From: Bacterioplanes sanyensis
GTDB taxonomy: Bacteria; Pseudomonadota; Gammaproteobacteria; Pseudomonadales; Oceanobacteraceae
Reading direction: 5' to 3'
Length of the DNA: 64,000 bases
NCBI RefSeq assembly: GCF_014652515.1
Contig: NZ_BMYY01000008.1
Coordinates: forward strand, 1-64,000
Each line of letters starts with the position of its first letter. Position 1 is the first letter of the stretch. The notes under the pieces were generated by a model. That model saw nothing but the letters and a program-made list of their open reading frames with translations. It ran no database searches and had not been told where the DNA came from. Shown piece after piece: positions 8,782 through 17,496 of this stretch. The position numbers were made by a program, and so were the translations under genes.

Positions 8782-9756
8782 ATGGCTGATTCCCCCTCTT
8801 CACTGACGACCCTGCGTTTATCCACCAGCGAGCAAGACATCGCCCAAGCGCTGGCCATTTGGCGCGCCGGCGGGCGTGTGGCGGTGCCCACCGAGACTGT
8901 GTATGGCTTAGCGGCGGATGCCAGCAATGCCACTGCGGTGAACGGCATTTTTGCGGCCAAGCAGCGCCCGGCGAATCACCCTTTGATTGTGCATATCGCC
9001 AGCGCCGAGCAGCTCAGTGATTGGGCCAGCGACGTACCGCTGGCGGCGCAACAGCTGGCCCAGGCGTTTTGGCCCGGTCCACTTACTTTATTGCTGCCCA
9101 AAGCCGCGCATGTGCCAGCGGAAGTCACTGGCGGTTTGCCCACGGTGGGCTTGCGGGTACCCAGCCATCCGCTGTTGTCGCAGCTATTGCACGCCTTTGG
9201 TGGCGGTGTGGCGGCGCCTTCAGCCAACCCGTATAAATCCCTGAGCCCAACGTCAGCCGAGCAAGTATTGGCGGGTCTGGACGGTCGCATTGAAGCGGTG
9301 GTGGATGGCGGTCCGTGTGAGTGGGGGCTGGAATCGACCATTGTGGATGTTTGCGGCCCGACGCTGCGCATCTTGCGCGCAGGCCCCATTACTCAGGAGC
9401 AAATCGAGCAGGTGGTGGGTCAGCCGGTGGACATGCCCCAACAGCACACGGCGGTGGTGCCAGGTAATGTGAAGGCTCACTATCAGCCGCGCACGCCATT
9501 GCGCTTGGTCGCTGCCGATGCACACGCAGAAAACGGCATTGGCCTGTTGGCGCACGATGCAAAATGGTTGCAGGCATTCGCAGCCACCAGCACCCGGTTA
9601 TTGCCAGCGGATGCCGTGGGCTATGGCCGTGAACTGTATGGTGCTCTGTATGAAATGGATCAGCGCGGCTTTGATGAGTTGTGGCTATTAACGCCACCGT
9701 ATGAGCCAGAGTGGCTGGCTATTCACGATCGCTTAAGGCGGGCAGCGTCACGCTAA
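8782..9756 (+). CDS. L-threonylcarbamoyladenylate synthase, Sua5 type
   Basis: A 324-residue protein. An N-terminal YrdC domain (residues ~15-200) has RVAVPTETVYGLAADA and AKQRPANHPLIVH, plus the SANPYKSLSPTSAEQV block. A C-terminal Sua5 domain begins after a linker near PGNVKAHYQPRTPL. It would make threonylcarbamoyl-AMP for the t6A37 modification of ANN-decoding tRNAs. It starts directly after the DUF6671-type stop codon (TAA then ATG), so it is probably co-transcribed. The 3' end overlaps the oppositely directed histidine kinase gene by 38 bp. This longer two-domain form is distinct from the short TsaC/RimN type. Confidence 0.9.
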   Translation: MADSPSSLTTLRLSTSEQDIAQALAIWRAGGRVAVPTETVYGLAADASNATAVNGIFAAKQRPANHPLIVHIASAEQLSDWASDVPLAAQQLAQAFWPGPLTLLLPKAAHVPAEVTGGLPTVGLRVPSHPLLSQLLHAFGGGVAAPSANPYKSLSPTSAEQVLAGLDGRIEAVVDGGPCEWGLESTIVDVCGPTLRILRAGPITQEQIEQVVGQPVDMPQQHTAVVPGNVKAHYQPRTPLRLVAADAHAENGIGLLAHDAKWLQAFAATSTRLLPADAVGYGRELYGALYEMDQRGFDELWLLTPPYEPEWLAIHDRLRRAASR

Positions 9757-11083
9757 CGTGCAGGCCGTGGGGCTCGTTATCGAGCAACTGCAGGCGGCCG
9801 CCGTAGCTCGCCACGATGTCTGCCACCATGGCCAGGCCCAAACCGCTGCCGGCTTGCTCGCCGTGCTCATCTAACCGCGTGCCGCGTTGCAGCAAATAAT
9901 CACGTTGCTGCGCGGCAATGCCATTGCCTTGGTCACGCACGTCCAGTTGCCACTCTGCCCCTTTCTGGTCGGACAGCCCCACCGACAGCTGTACCAGCCC
10001 CGTGCCGTCTTTGCGGGCGCCGTATTTACAAGCATTGTCCAATAAGTTGCCCAGCAGCTCGAGCATATCGTCGCGGTCATGCGGCATGACCAAACCAGGG
10101 GCATAAGCGAACTGCAGCTCAGCCTGTGGATAAAGCTGTTGCAAAATATGCTGCAGCGCCGGCAGTTCGTCGTCTAACTGGGTTTGGCGTCCGGGCGATG
10201 GCATGCCGACAATGCGTGCACGCTGTAGCTCGCGCTCGGTTAGCTGCTGCAGTTGCCGCAGCGCCTGAACTTGCTCTGCTTGCTGCTCAGGGCTGAGCTG
10301 CTCGGCCAACAGCTGCAGCTGCTGCAGCGGATGCTTCATGGTGTGGGCCAGGTTGCCCAATGCATTGCGCGAGCGCTGAATGCGTTGCTGCAAGCGTTGT
10401 AATAAGTGGTCCAGCTCCGCTGCCAGGGGTTGAATCTCCTGTGGGTAACTTGTGCGTACATCGCTGAGATCTTGTCTTTCACCTTGCTGCAATTGCTGCA
10501 AATGCTGCTGCAAGGGCCGTAGCTGGGCAAACACCTGCTGCAGTTGTCGTCGTTGCCACAGCAACAGCAGTATGACGGCAGCGGCCAGTAGCAGCAGTGC
10601 CAGCAGGCGGTAGCGGTTGAGTGTGGCTTGCAGGCCGCTGATGTCTTCAGCTACCCACAGGGTGAAAGCCTGGCCATCTATTTTTAACTGGCGCGCTAGA
10701 TTGAGCCACACCTGATCGCCTAGGGCGCCGTTTTGCTGCCAGCTGCGCTGTTCACCCTGAATCAAGTCAAAGGCTGGCGGCTGGTGGTCCCACAGGGAGC
10801 GGCTGACCTGCATTTGGCCGTCGGCGCTTAGAATGGCGTAATAATGGCCAGAGTAGACCCGTTGAAACAGCCCGCCCAAGCGTTGCTCGTTGATCTGCCA
10901 ACGGCCATCGGCGTCGACTTCAATGGCGGCAATGAGGCCCTCGGCATCGTGATCAAGGCGATTCAATACATAGTGCTGAGTCAGTTGGCGCACGCCTAAA
11001 TCGACCAGCAGCAGCAAAGGCAGGGTAATGGCCAGCAATGACATCAACCATTGGCGCCGTAGCCGGTGTTGCAAAGAACTCAT
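9719..11083 (-). CDS. PhoQ-like sensor histidine kinase
   Basis: A 454-residue membrane kinase with TM1 at ~12-30, a periplasmic sensor of ~125 residues, TM2 at ~158-176, then a Gln-rich HAMP/coiled-coil stretch. The dimerisation domain has NLAHTMKHPL with likely phospho-acceptor His247, the arrangement seen in PhoQ. The ATPase domain has LLGNLLDNACKYG (N box), VRDQGNGI (G1) and GSGLGLAMV (G2). It overlaps the response regulator by four bases (ATGA), so the two are coupled. The signal is unknown; a PepSY protein precedes the pair. Confidence 0.9.
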   Translation of the reverse strand: MSSLQHRLRRQWLMSLLAITLPLLLLVDLGVRQLTQHYVLNRLDHDAEGLIAAIEVDADGRWQINEQRLGGLFQRVYSGHYYAILSADGQMQVSRSLWDHQPPAFDLIQGEQRSWQQNGALGDQVWLNLARQLKIDGQAFTLWVAEDISGLQATLNRYRLLALLLLAAAVILLLLWQRRQLQQVFAQLRPLQQHLQQLQQGERQDLSDVRTSYPQEIQPLAAELDHLLQRLQQRIQRSRNALGNLAHTMKHPLQQLQLLAEQLSPEQQAEQVQALRQLQQLTERELQRARIVGMPSPGRQTQLDDELPALQHILQQLYPQAELQFAYAPGLVMPHDRDDMLELLGNLLDNACKYGARKDGTGLVQLSVGLSDQKGAEWQLDVRDQGNGIAAQQRDYLLQRGTRLDEHGEQAGSGLGLAMVADIVASYGGRLQLLDNEPHGLHVSVTLPALSDRE

Positions 11084-11751
11084 GCCGGCTCCTCGGCGCG
11101 CAGTTGATAGCCCTGGCCGCGACGAGTCACGATAAAGTCACGACCAAAGCGCTGACGCAAGCGGTTGATGTAGACCTCAATGACGTTGCTGTCGCGCTGC
11201 TGATCTTCCTCATACACATGCTCGCTGAGGCGGGTTTTTGAGTGCACTTGCTGCGGGTGTAGCATCAGATAGCGCAGCAAGCGAAACTCGATGCCAGTGA
11301 GCGCGACGGCTTTGCCATCCGGCCCTTGCGCCAGTTGCTGCTGGCAGTCGAGTTGTACGCCAGCCCAACTTAAATGCTCGTCACTGCGGCCCTGAGAGCG
11401 ACGGCTAATGGCCTCTAACCGCGCCAGCAACTCGGCACTGTGAAACGGTTTGCCGAGGTAGTCGTCGGCGCCAGCACGCAGGCCGTCGACCCGCTCATGC
11501 CAGGCATCGCGAGCGGTTAAGATCAGCACCGGAAAACGGGCGCCCTGCTGACGCCAATGTTGCAACACCTGCAGGCCATTGCGCCTTGGCAAACCCAGAT
11601 CCAGCACCACTACATCGGGCTCTAGTTCAAGCCCCAAAAACTCACCGTCGACGCCATCGGCAGCGGTTTCTACGGCGTAGCCGGCTTGGCGCAGCAGTGG
11701 TACCAAGGCGCTGCGCAGTTGTGCATCATCTTCTACCAGCAGTAGCTTCAT
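11080..11751 (-). CDS. OmpR/PhoP-family response regulator
   Basis: A 223-residue regulator. The receiver domain (1-~115) has the acidic pair in LLLVEDDAQ, phospho-acceptor Asp51 in VVLDLGLP, and Lys in YLGKPF. A C-terminal winged helix (~125-218) has LTGIEFRLLRYLMLHP and DSNVIEVYINRLRQRFG. It is the middle gene of a PepSY-regulator-kinase operon on the minus strand, 9 bp from the PepSY gene and overlapping the kinase. The PhoP/QseB-like subgroup is clear; the regulon is not. Confidence 0.93.
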   Translation of the reverse strand: MKLLLVEDDAQLRSALVPLLRQAGYAVETAADGVDGEFLGLELEPDVVVLDLGLPRRNGLQVLQHWRQQGARFPVLILTARDAWHERVDGLRAGADDYLGKPFHSAELLARLEAISRRSQGRSDEHLSWAGVQLDCQQQLAQGPDGKAVALTGIEFRLLRYLMLHPQQVHSKTRLSEHVYEEDQQRDSNVIEVYINRLRQRFGRDFIVTRRGQGYQLRAEEPA

Positions 11752-11760
11752 GGGTATGCC

Positions 11761-12051
11761 TTAGTCTTCGATTTCATCTTCCAGCCAGCGGCCATCTTTG
11801 GCATCGATGTAGGTCTCATGGCGCAGCCCTTGCTCGTCTAACCAGGTCAGCTCGTAGACCCAGCGTCCGTCTTCTGACTCCAGTTCAGTATCTAATAATT
11901 TTCCCGGCATGGGATTGACGCTGAGTAGTTGATCCAGCGATTGAATAATGCCCGCGCTGACTAACTCCTGCACTTGTTGCGGGCTGTAATCGTCCGCCCA
12001 GCTTGGGCTGCTTAGGGCGATCAGAGCGCTGAGAGTTAACAGTGTTTTCAT
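11761..12051 (-). CDS. Small secreted PepSY-domain protein
   Basis: A 96-residue protein with a cleavable signal peptide (MKTLLTLSALIALSSPSWA) and one PepSY domain ending WVYELTWLDEQGLRHETYID. It is the first gene of the two-component operon, 9 bp ahead of the regulator. Small PepSY proteins often accompany such two-component systems and are thought to act in the periplasm, possibly on the sensor. That role here is inference. The C-terminus is very acidic (WLEDEIED). Confidence 0.85.
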   Translation of the reverse strand: MKTLLTLSALIALSSPSWADDYSPQQVQELVSAGIIQSLDQLLSVNPMPGKLLDTELESEDGRWVYELTWLDEQGLRHETYIDAKDGRWLEDEIED

Positions 12052-12322
12052 AATATGACTCCGTTATTTGTGTTCTGTTTTTGCTTGGTCTTAGCACAAG
12101 GAAAGTTTTACGGCTGGGGCAGTGTTGCTCTCTCCCCCATGGCGTGAGCCAAGCATAAGGTGGCTGGCTTAATTCAACCTTAACGCCAGAGGTTGTTACC
12201 GATAGGCGATAGTTATCCACAGCCCATCGCGTCTAACATGACTTTCACGACAAACAGCCACGGCCAGGCATCTGGCTTCTACGCTTTTAGTATGACCTTG
12301 TATCCAGCGTGAGGAGCTGTCT

Positions 12323-13093
12323 ATGTTGAAACTTACATCCATCGCCTTATCTGCGCTTTTGGCTGCGGCGGCCCAGCCCGTGTTGGCGGCCTGCCCCAAA
12401 GATCAGGTACGCATCGGTTGGGAGCCTTGGGCACCCTATTCCGTGCAAGAAAACGGTGAATATACCGGGCTCGACTTGGACATCGCCAAAGCCGTATTGG
12501 CGGATATGGGCTGCAACGTGGAGTTTGTGCAGCGCCCGTGGAAGCGGCTGCTGCTGGAAATTGAGCAAGGCAAGGTCGATATGACAGCCAGCGCTTCGCG
12601 CAATGCAGAGCGCGAGCAATATGGCTTTTTCTCCGAGCCTTATCGCACCGAGTCGGTGGTGCTGTTTGTCGGGGCCGGTCAATCGGCTAATTACTCAAAT
12701 ATTCAAGGGTTAAAGGACATCGCTGCGGCCGATTTTGATCTGGGTATCGCGCGTGGCTACTACTATGGCGAAGAGTACGCTGCGCTAGAAAGTGACCCTA
12801 GCTTTAAAGACAACCTGCAAAGTGCCGGTGACGACGTGACCAACTACAAAAAACTGGCGGCAAAGCGTCTCGATGGTTTTTTGGCAGACCCCTTCTCCGC
12901 TGCTGCGAGCCTGAAAGAGCTGGGCTTGAGTGACAAAGTGGAGCAGCACGCCACGATTTACTCCGATGACATTTATTTTTTGATCAGCCGCAAATCGTCT
13001 TCGCAAGCCTTTGTCGATGCGTTTAACCAGTCTTTATCGGCGATGAAGGCAGATGGCCGTATTCAGACGATTATTGATCAATATTTAAACTGA
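12323..13093 (+). CDS. Periplasmic solute-binding protein (family 3, amino-acid type)
   Basis: A 256-residue protein. It has a signal peptide (cleaved after ~VLAA), the family-3 opening WEPWAPYSVQENGEYTGLDLD, the middle block VDMTASASRNAEREQYGFFS and the C-terminal lobe ISRKSSSQAFVDAFNQSL. GAGGAG precedes ATG 12323. No permease or ATPase lies beside it, so it is either an orphan binding protein of an ABC importer or a stand-alone sensor. A good intrinsic terminator follows at 13168, making it a single-gene unit. The ligand cannot be told from sequence. Confidence 0.88.
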   Translation: MLKLTSIALSALLAAAAQPVLAACPKDQVRIGWEPWAPYSVQENGEYTGLDLDIAKAVLADMGCNVEFVQRPWKRLLLEIEQGKVDMTASASRNAEREQYGFFSEPYRTESVVLFVGAGQSANYSNIQGLKDIAAADFDLGIARGYYYGEEYAALESDPSFKDNLQSAGDDVTNYKKLAAKRLDGFLADPFSAAASLKELGLSDKVEQHATIYSDDIYFLISRKSSSQAFVDAFNQSLSAMKADGRIQTIIDQYLN

Positions 13094-13428
13094 TTGTTTT
13101 TTGTACTGGCATGTTTTTGCCCGCTTTTTTGCTCATAAAATGATCAGATTGAGCGATTTTCTTTTTTAGCCCCAGTTCTGGGGCTTTTTATTGCCCGGGT
13201 GGTTTATTGTTTTTGGTTTTTTGTGGGAAGTTTTCTTCAGTGTAGAAAATTTTTTAATAAATATTTATTATTTATAAAGATGTTTGAAGCAATCGAAATT
13301 TCAGAGCTCTTGGTTTTTAGTACCGAATAAATTTATTTTATAGATTTATTTATAGGAGTTTAAAATCACGTGCAATACTTGAGCAGGCGTGAGCAGCAGA
13401 ATTTCTGCTCACGCAGTTGTTTATATTT
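13094..13428. other. AT-rich intergenic region
   Basis: About 335 bp without a credible gene. It holds the terminator at 13168-13191 and then a very AT-rich stretch (about 13200-13370) with runs of T and TTTATT-like words. No conserved RNA or ORF was recognised. Confidence 0.6.
13168..13191 (+). terminator. Rho-independent terminator after the solute-binding protein gene
   Basis: AGCCCCAG-TT-CTGGGGCT forms a perfect 8-bp stem with a 2-base gap, followed by TTTTATT. It lies 75 bp after the stop of the solute-binding protein gene. Confidence 0.85.
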
Positions 13429-14004
13429 TTATTGGACTGGGCGATTTTGCTCTGGGTCCCAGGGTTGGCTTTCCGGGAACTCCGGGCCACTTTTGACGGC
13501 TTTGCGCAAACGATAAACGACGAGAATAACAGCAAAAATACCACCAAGCTCCATATAGCCGACATCAAACTCTGAGGGTTTGAACATCAGCGCTGAAAAC
13601 CCCATAAAAAACACTCCTATACCCATCAATAAATAGATCAAGTTGAAGCTAGGAGCACCAGGAATAGATAGCTGCATGCCGTTAATATCATGCTCTAGGC
13701 GCGCTTCTTTAGGGTTGTCGTGCTTTAAGCGAACATTGACGCAATCGCCCACCTTTTTTCCATCCGCTGAACCTAAATTATCGCCTTTGACGCACCACCA
13801 TTGATCCTTAGCGAAGAACTTTACCAGCGGAATGTAGAGGGTGTGATTACCATCACGACTTCTCATGATCTCCTCGCTAATAGCAACAATCTCACCAGTG
13901 ACGACAGAGGAGTCTTCTAGGTACTGCTTGTCTCTAATAACGACATACAGACCGAGCAGAAAAAATAACAAACCGCCAAGACCAAACATCAAAAAAACCA
14001 TCAC
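13429..14004 (-). CDS. DUF3592-type membrane protein
   Basis: A 191-residue protein. One N-terminal membrane helix (residues ~3-24) is followed by a soluble loop with SSVVTGEIVAISEE and RSRDGNHTLYIPLVKFFA. Two further helices follow (~122-141 and ~152-167), then a short polar tail. The loop fits the DUF3592 pattern, whose function is unknown. The gene stands alone between the solute-binding gene and the hut cluster; codon composition is more AT-rich than its neighbours. Start ATG 14004 has a modest GGAGAATG context. Confidence 0.7.
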   Translation of the reverse strand: MMVFLMFGLGGLLFFLLGLYVVIRDKQYLEDSSVVTGEIVAISEEIMRSRDGNHTLYIPLVKFFAKDQWWCVKGDNLGSADGKKVGDCVNVRLKHDNPKEARLEHDINGMQLSIPGAPSFNLIYLLMGIGVFFMGFSALMFKPSEFDVGYMELGGIFAVILVVYRLRKAVKSGPEFPESQPWDPEQNRPVQ

Positions 14005-14395
14005 ATTCTCCTTATGGAAACTCTAAATAATGCAGTACCCGGTTGGGATCGCTATAAGACTCTAGGGCACTTCTGAATAATTCGGTGCTTGCTTTGGGTC
14101 GCCAGCCAGAGGGCTCCAGATCACGAAGTCGGTTTGCCGCTCTAGTCAGCTACAGCAAAAATCAGTGACACAGAGCTGTGCAGAATTATTTAGATTTTCC
14201 CTATATATAATTGGCTTAAATAAATTAGAAATGACCATACAGTGATCTTTGCTCGTATGCCGTGCTGCATTAGCTGGGTATGGGCAAGTCATTCTGTGCT
14301 TATGAAAAGTATCAAGGCTGTGACTATCGCATCATAAATACAGAGATTCAATGAACGAAGTCACACGAACTCATAATGGAAGACGATTTATGGCT
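14005..14395. other. Intergenic region between the DUF3592-type gene and hutG
   Basis: About 390 bp with no supportable gene. Repeat copy B occupies 14061-14120. The rest is AT-rich, and the stretch after the hutG stop shows no clear intrinsic terminator. Confidence 0.55.
14061..14120 (-). repeat. Dispersed hairpin repeat, copy B
   Basis: The reverse complement reads GAGCCCTCTGGCTGGCGACC ... AAGCACCGAATTATTCAGAA ... GTGCCCTAGA, matching copy A over both blocks with a small insertion in the loop. It lies upstream of the DUF3592-type gene. Confidence 0.6.
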
Positions 14396-15394
14396 TTATT
14401 CGGGAATGCCGCGATTATTCTGTATTTTTATTAACTCATACACCAACCGCGCCGCGACCTTTGCGGTGCGTTGGTCAATATCAAAATCTGGATTTAGCTC
14501 GGCGATATCGGCCATCAGCCAACGTACGTTATGTTGCTGACATTGCTGTTGAATATCTTTTAATGCCGCCAGCATCTGTATCAAGGGCAGACCCAGTGCC
14601 GATGGTGCGCTCACCCCTGGGGCTGTGGCGGCCGGTAATACATCCAGGCAAATGGTAACGTAGAGGTAGTCTATATCGGCTAGAAAATCATTGATTAATG
14701 CCTGGTTTGCTTCCGGGCTGCAATTCACATCTAACACATAAGAGACATTTTTTTGCTGCGCAAAGTTAAACAGCGCTTGAGTGTTGGCCGCTTCGCTGAT
14801 GCCTAAACAGGCGTACTTAAATGCCAGGCCACGCTGAGCACAATCTTGGCTGACCTGATAAAACGGCGTGCCAGAGCTGCCGGCCCAGTGGGCACCGGGT
14901 GCCGGTTTACGCAAATCAAAATGGGCGTCAAAGTTTAAAATACCGACCTTGGCCGACGTGTGGTGTTGGTCATCCAGATATTGCCGACAGCCCTGGTAAC
15001 TGGCCCAGCCAATTTCGTGACCTCCGCCTAAGCCAATAACAAACTGCTGCTGAGTCAGTATTTGAGCCACTTGCTGCGCGTATTGCTGCTGGCCCTGAGC
15101 CAGGGCATCCAGGTTTGATTCTGCCGCCACCACAATATCGCCGGCATCGTGCAGCGGTTTATCGCTGTGCCAGGCCATGCTGGCCATGGCTTTGCGAATC
15201 GCCATTGGGCCTTGTTTTGCCCCAGGTCGGCCCTGGTTATATTGCACGCCTAAATCCGAGGCCAAACCAACGAGGGTCACACCTGGCTGACTGCTGGCAT
15301 CGAAGGGGCGTACCACTTGATGACAGCGCAAACCCTGATCGCCGTCTTCGGAGTCGATGCGCCCCTGCCAGCACTGATCAAATTCCTGACTCAT
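14396..15394 (-). CDS. hutG: Formimidoylglutamase
   Basis: A 332-residue ureohydrolase-fold enzyme. Manganese-binding motifs are visible: GGGHEIGWASYQG, NFDAHFDLRKP and ICLDVLPAATAPGVSAPSA. It hydrolyses formimidoylglutamate to glutamate and formamide, the one-step end of histidine degradation. ATG 15394 overlaps the hutI stop by four bases (ATGA); an upstream in-frame ATG would push deep into hutI and is rejected. It is the second gene of the leftward hutI-hutG unit, under the HutC-type operator at 16712. Confidence 0.92.
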   Translation of the reverse strand: MSQEFDQCWQGRIDSEDGDQGLRCHQVVRPFDASSQPGVTLVGLASDLGVQYNQGRPGAKQGPMAIRKAMASMAWHSDKPLHDAGDIVVAAESNLDALAQGQQQYAQQVAQILTQQQFVIGLGGGHEIGWASYQGCRQYLDDQHHTSAKVGILNFDAHFDLRKPAPGAHWAGSSGTPFYQVSQDCAQRGLAFKYACLGISEAANTQALFNFAQQKNVSYVLDVNCSPEANQALINDFLADIDYLYVTICLDVLPAATAPGVSAPSALGLPLIQMLAALKDIQQQCQQHNVRWLMADIAELNPDFDIDQRTAKVAARLVYELIKIQNNRGIPE

Positions 15395-16674
15395 ATTGCC
15401 TCCTGCGCATTCGCGCGTAACCGCCCCTGATGCCATACCTGAGTTGGGCGATAAAAATTAACGCCGTAGGCCAGCTCCGCCGGGTGCTGAATATCCCATA
15501 ACGCCAAATCGGCCGCCATGCCCGCTTGAATGCCACCGACATCCTTTAACCCCAGCGCTTTAGCACCATGCAATGTCGCGCCTTTTAACGCCTCGGCGGG
15601 GGTTAATCCAAATAAAATGCAGGCCTGATTCATCGCCGTTAATAACGACGCCAGTGGCGCTGTGCCTGGGTTTAAATCGGTGGCCACGGCCATGGGAATA
15701 TTATGCTGCCTTAGAGCAGCAATGGGCGGTCGTTGCTTTTCATTCAGGCAATAAAACGCTGCCGGTAATAATACCGCGACTGTACCTTGCAACTTTTCCA
15801 CATCGGCCTCGGCCAGATATTCGATATGATCGACCGATAACGCATGGTACTGGGCGGCCAGCACAGCGCCTTTTAAATCGCTGAGCTGTTCAACATGGCC
15901 TTTGATCGGCAAGCCCAATTTGGCCGCCGTTTGAAATACCTGCTCACATTGTTGCGGGGTAAAACCAATGCCTTCGCAAAACACATCCACGGCATCGGCC
16001 AGCTCCTGGCGCGCGACTTCTGGCAGCATATCCTGGCAGACATAATCGATATAACACTGCTGGCCATGGCTGCGCTGTTTAAACTCAGGTGGCACGGCAT
16101 GGGCACCTAAAAAGGTGGTTTTTACCGTCACGGCATGGCGTCGGCCCAATTCACGCGCCACCCGCAGCATTTTTAATTCGGTTTCAGTATCCAAGCCATA
16201 ACCGGATTTAATTTCTACCGTGGTGACGCCTTCTTCTAACAAACGCAGTAAACGCGGCTCGGACTGTTTTAGCAGCGCCTCTTCGCTCAGCTCTCGGGTA
16301 TGGCTGACACTGGAAACAATGCCACCGCCTTTGCGAGCTATGTCTTCATAGCTTTCACCGCGTAAACGCCACTCAAATTCCTGCGCTCGATTGCCGCCAA
16401 ACACCAGGTGGGTATGGCAATCGACCAGACCTGGCGTCAGCCATTGGCCGCCGGCATCGAGCCGCTGTTTGACGTCATAGCCCTGGCTAGTGAGCCAGTC
16501 TTCGGTGCTGCCTGGCAGCTGACCGGCAAACACGATTTTATCGTCGGCAATGGCCACCACTGCTTGGGTACAGCTGCCGTAATCATCTTGCGCGATGCCC
16601 TGCTTGTCACTCGGCCCGTCGCCTTGTGCGAAGGTCACCAGATTAACGTTATCAATCAAATAATCGATTTTCAT
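15391..16674 (-). CDS. hutI: Imidazolonepropionase
   Basis: A 427-residue amidohydrolase converting imidazolone-propionate to formimidoylglutamate. Metal-binding motifs are seen in LVDCHTHLVFGGNRAQEF, TFLGAHAVPPEF and VDHIEYL, with the late Asp in VATDLNPGTAP. The start at 16674 (MKIDYLIDN) fits the family; the longer in-frame start would run through the operator region. It is transcribed divergently from hutC with a 91-bp shared promoter region. Confidence 0.94.
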   Translation of the reverse strand: MKIDYLIDNVNLVTFAQGDGPSDKQGIAQDDYGSCTQAVVAIADDKIVFAGQLPGSTEDWLTSQGYDVKQRLDAGGQWLTPGLVDCHTHLVFGGNRAQEFEWRLRGESYEDIARKGGGIVSSVSHTRELSEEALLKQSEPRLLRLLEEGVTTVEIKSGYGLDTETELKMLRVARELGRRHAVTVKTTFLGAHAVPPEFKQRSHGQQCYIDYVCQDMLPEVARQELADAVDVFCEGIGFTPQQCEQVFQTAAKLGLPIKGHVEQLSDLKGAVLAAQYHALSVDHIEYLAEADVEKLQGTVAVLLPAAFYCLNEKQRPPIAALRQHNIPMAVATDLNPGTAPLASLLTAMNQACILFGLTPAEALKGATLHGAKALGLKDVGGIQAGMAADLALWDIQHPAELAYGVNFYRPTQVWHQGRLRANAQEAI

Positions 16675-16711
16675 AGCATTACGGCCAGCTCTATTAGACC
16701 CTTCCAGCCTA

Positions 16712-16725
16712 CTTGTATATACAAG
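16712..16725. promoter_or_regulatory. HutC-type operator
   Basis: CTTGTATATACAAG is a perfect 14-bp palindrome in the hutI-hutC divergent region, matching the TGTATATACA core known for GntR/HutC repressors. A second half-site, ACAAGTAG, follows at 16731. Placement between both hut transcription units fits repression relieved by urocanate. Confidence 0.82.
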
Positions 16726-16765
16726 AGTAGACAAGTAGCATGAAGGTAATCGTTAGGGGATAACT

Positions 16766-17479
16766 ATGGCCCAGCCCAGATACGCGCAAATCAAATCGCA
16801 CTTGTTACAGCAAATAGAGCAAGGCGAATTACAGCCCGGTTGTAAGGTCGCTTCCGAAAACCAACTGGCCGAGCAGTTTGGCGTGAGCCGTATGACTGCC
16901 AGGCGAGCCTTGGACGAGCTGTCGGAAGCCGGGTTTCTATTGCGCAGCCAAGGCTTGGGCACTTTTGTCGCCGACAGCCGCCCCATGAGCTCGATGCTGC
17001 AGATTCGCAATATCGCCGATGAGATTCGTGAGCGCGGCCATCAATGCCAAATTGAAGTGGTGACCTTAGAGCAGGTTGAAGCCAACGAACAGCAGGCCTA
17101 TTGGCTTGGCTTGCAACATCCTGCCAGGGTATTTCATTCAGTATTGGTGTTTTTTGAAAATGGCCGCGCCATTCAATACGAAGAGCGCTACGTTAATCCG
17201 CAGCTAGCACCTGAGTATGTGCAGCAAGACTTCAGCAGCATTACCCCCAACGAATATTTATCCCAGGTAGCGCCACTCACCGAAGCCGATCATATCGTTG
17301 AGGCACTGTTACCAACGCCAGACATAGCCCAGCAGCTGGCCATTGCCGAGAGCCAGCCCTGTTTAAACATTACCCGTCGAACATTTTCTAAGGCCGGCAT
17401 TGTGAGCTTTGCCAGCTTAATTCATCCAGGTGATCGCTATCGCCTGGGTGGCCATATTCATGTCAGCAGCCACGTATAA
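16766..17479 (+). CDS. hutC: Histidine utilisation repressor, GntR/HutC family
   Basis: A 237-residue regulator. The N-terminal winged helix (~4-70) has [22 protein letters not shown]-terminal UTRA ligand domain has [20 protein letters not shown] and [18 protein letters not shown] precedes ATG 16766. It heads the rightward hutC-hutU-hutH unit, so it is likely autoregulated through the palindrome at 16712. Urocanate is the family's inducer. Confidence 0.93.
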   Translation: MAQPRYAQIKSHLLQQIEQGELQPGCKVASENQLAEQFGVSRMTARRALDELSEAGFLLRSQGLGTFVADSRPMSSMLQIRNIADEIRERGHQCQIEVVTLEQVEANEQQAYWLGLQHPARVFHSVLVFFENGRAIQYEERYVNPQLAPEYVQQDFSSITPNEYLSQVAPLTEADHIVEALLPTPDIAQQLAIAESQPCLNITRRTFSKAGIVSFASLIHPGDRYRLGGHIHVSSHV

Positions 17480-17496
17480 AAATCAGGAGCAGCACC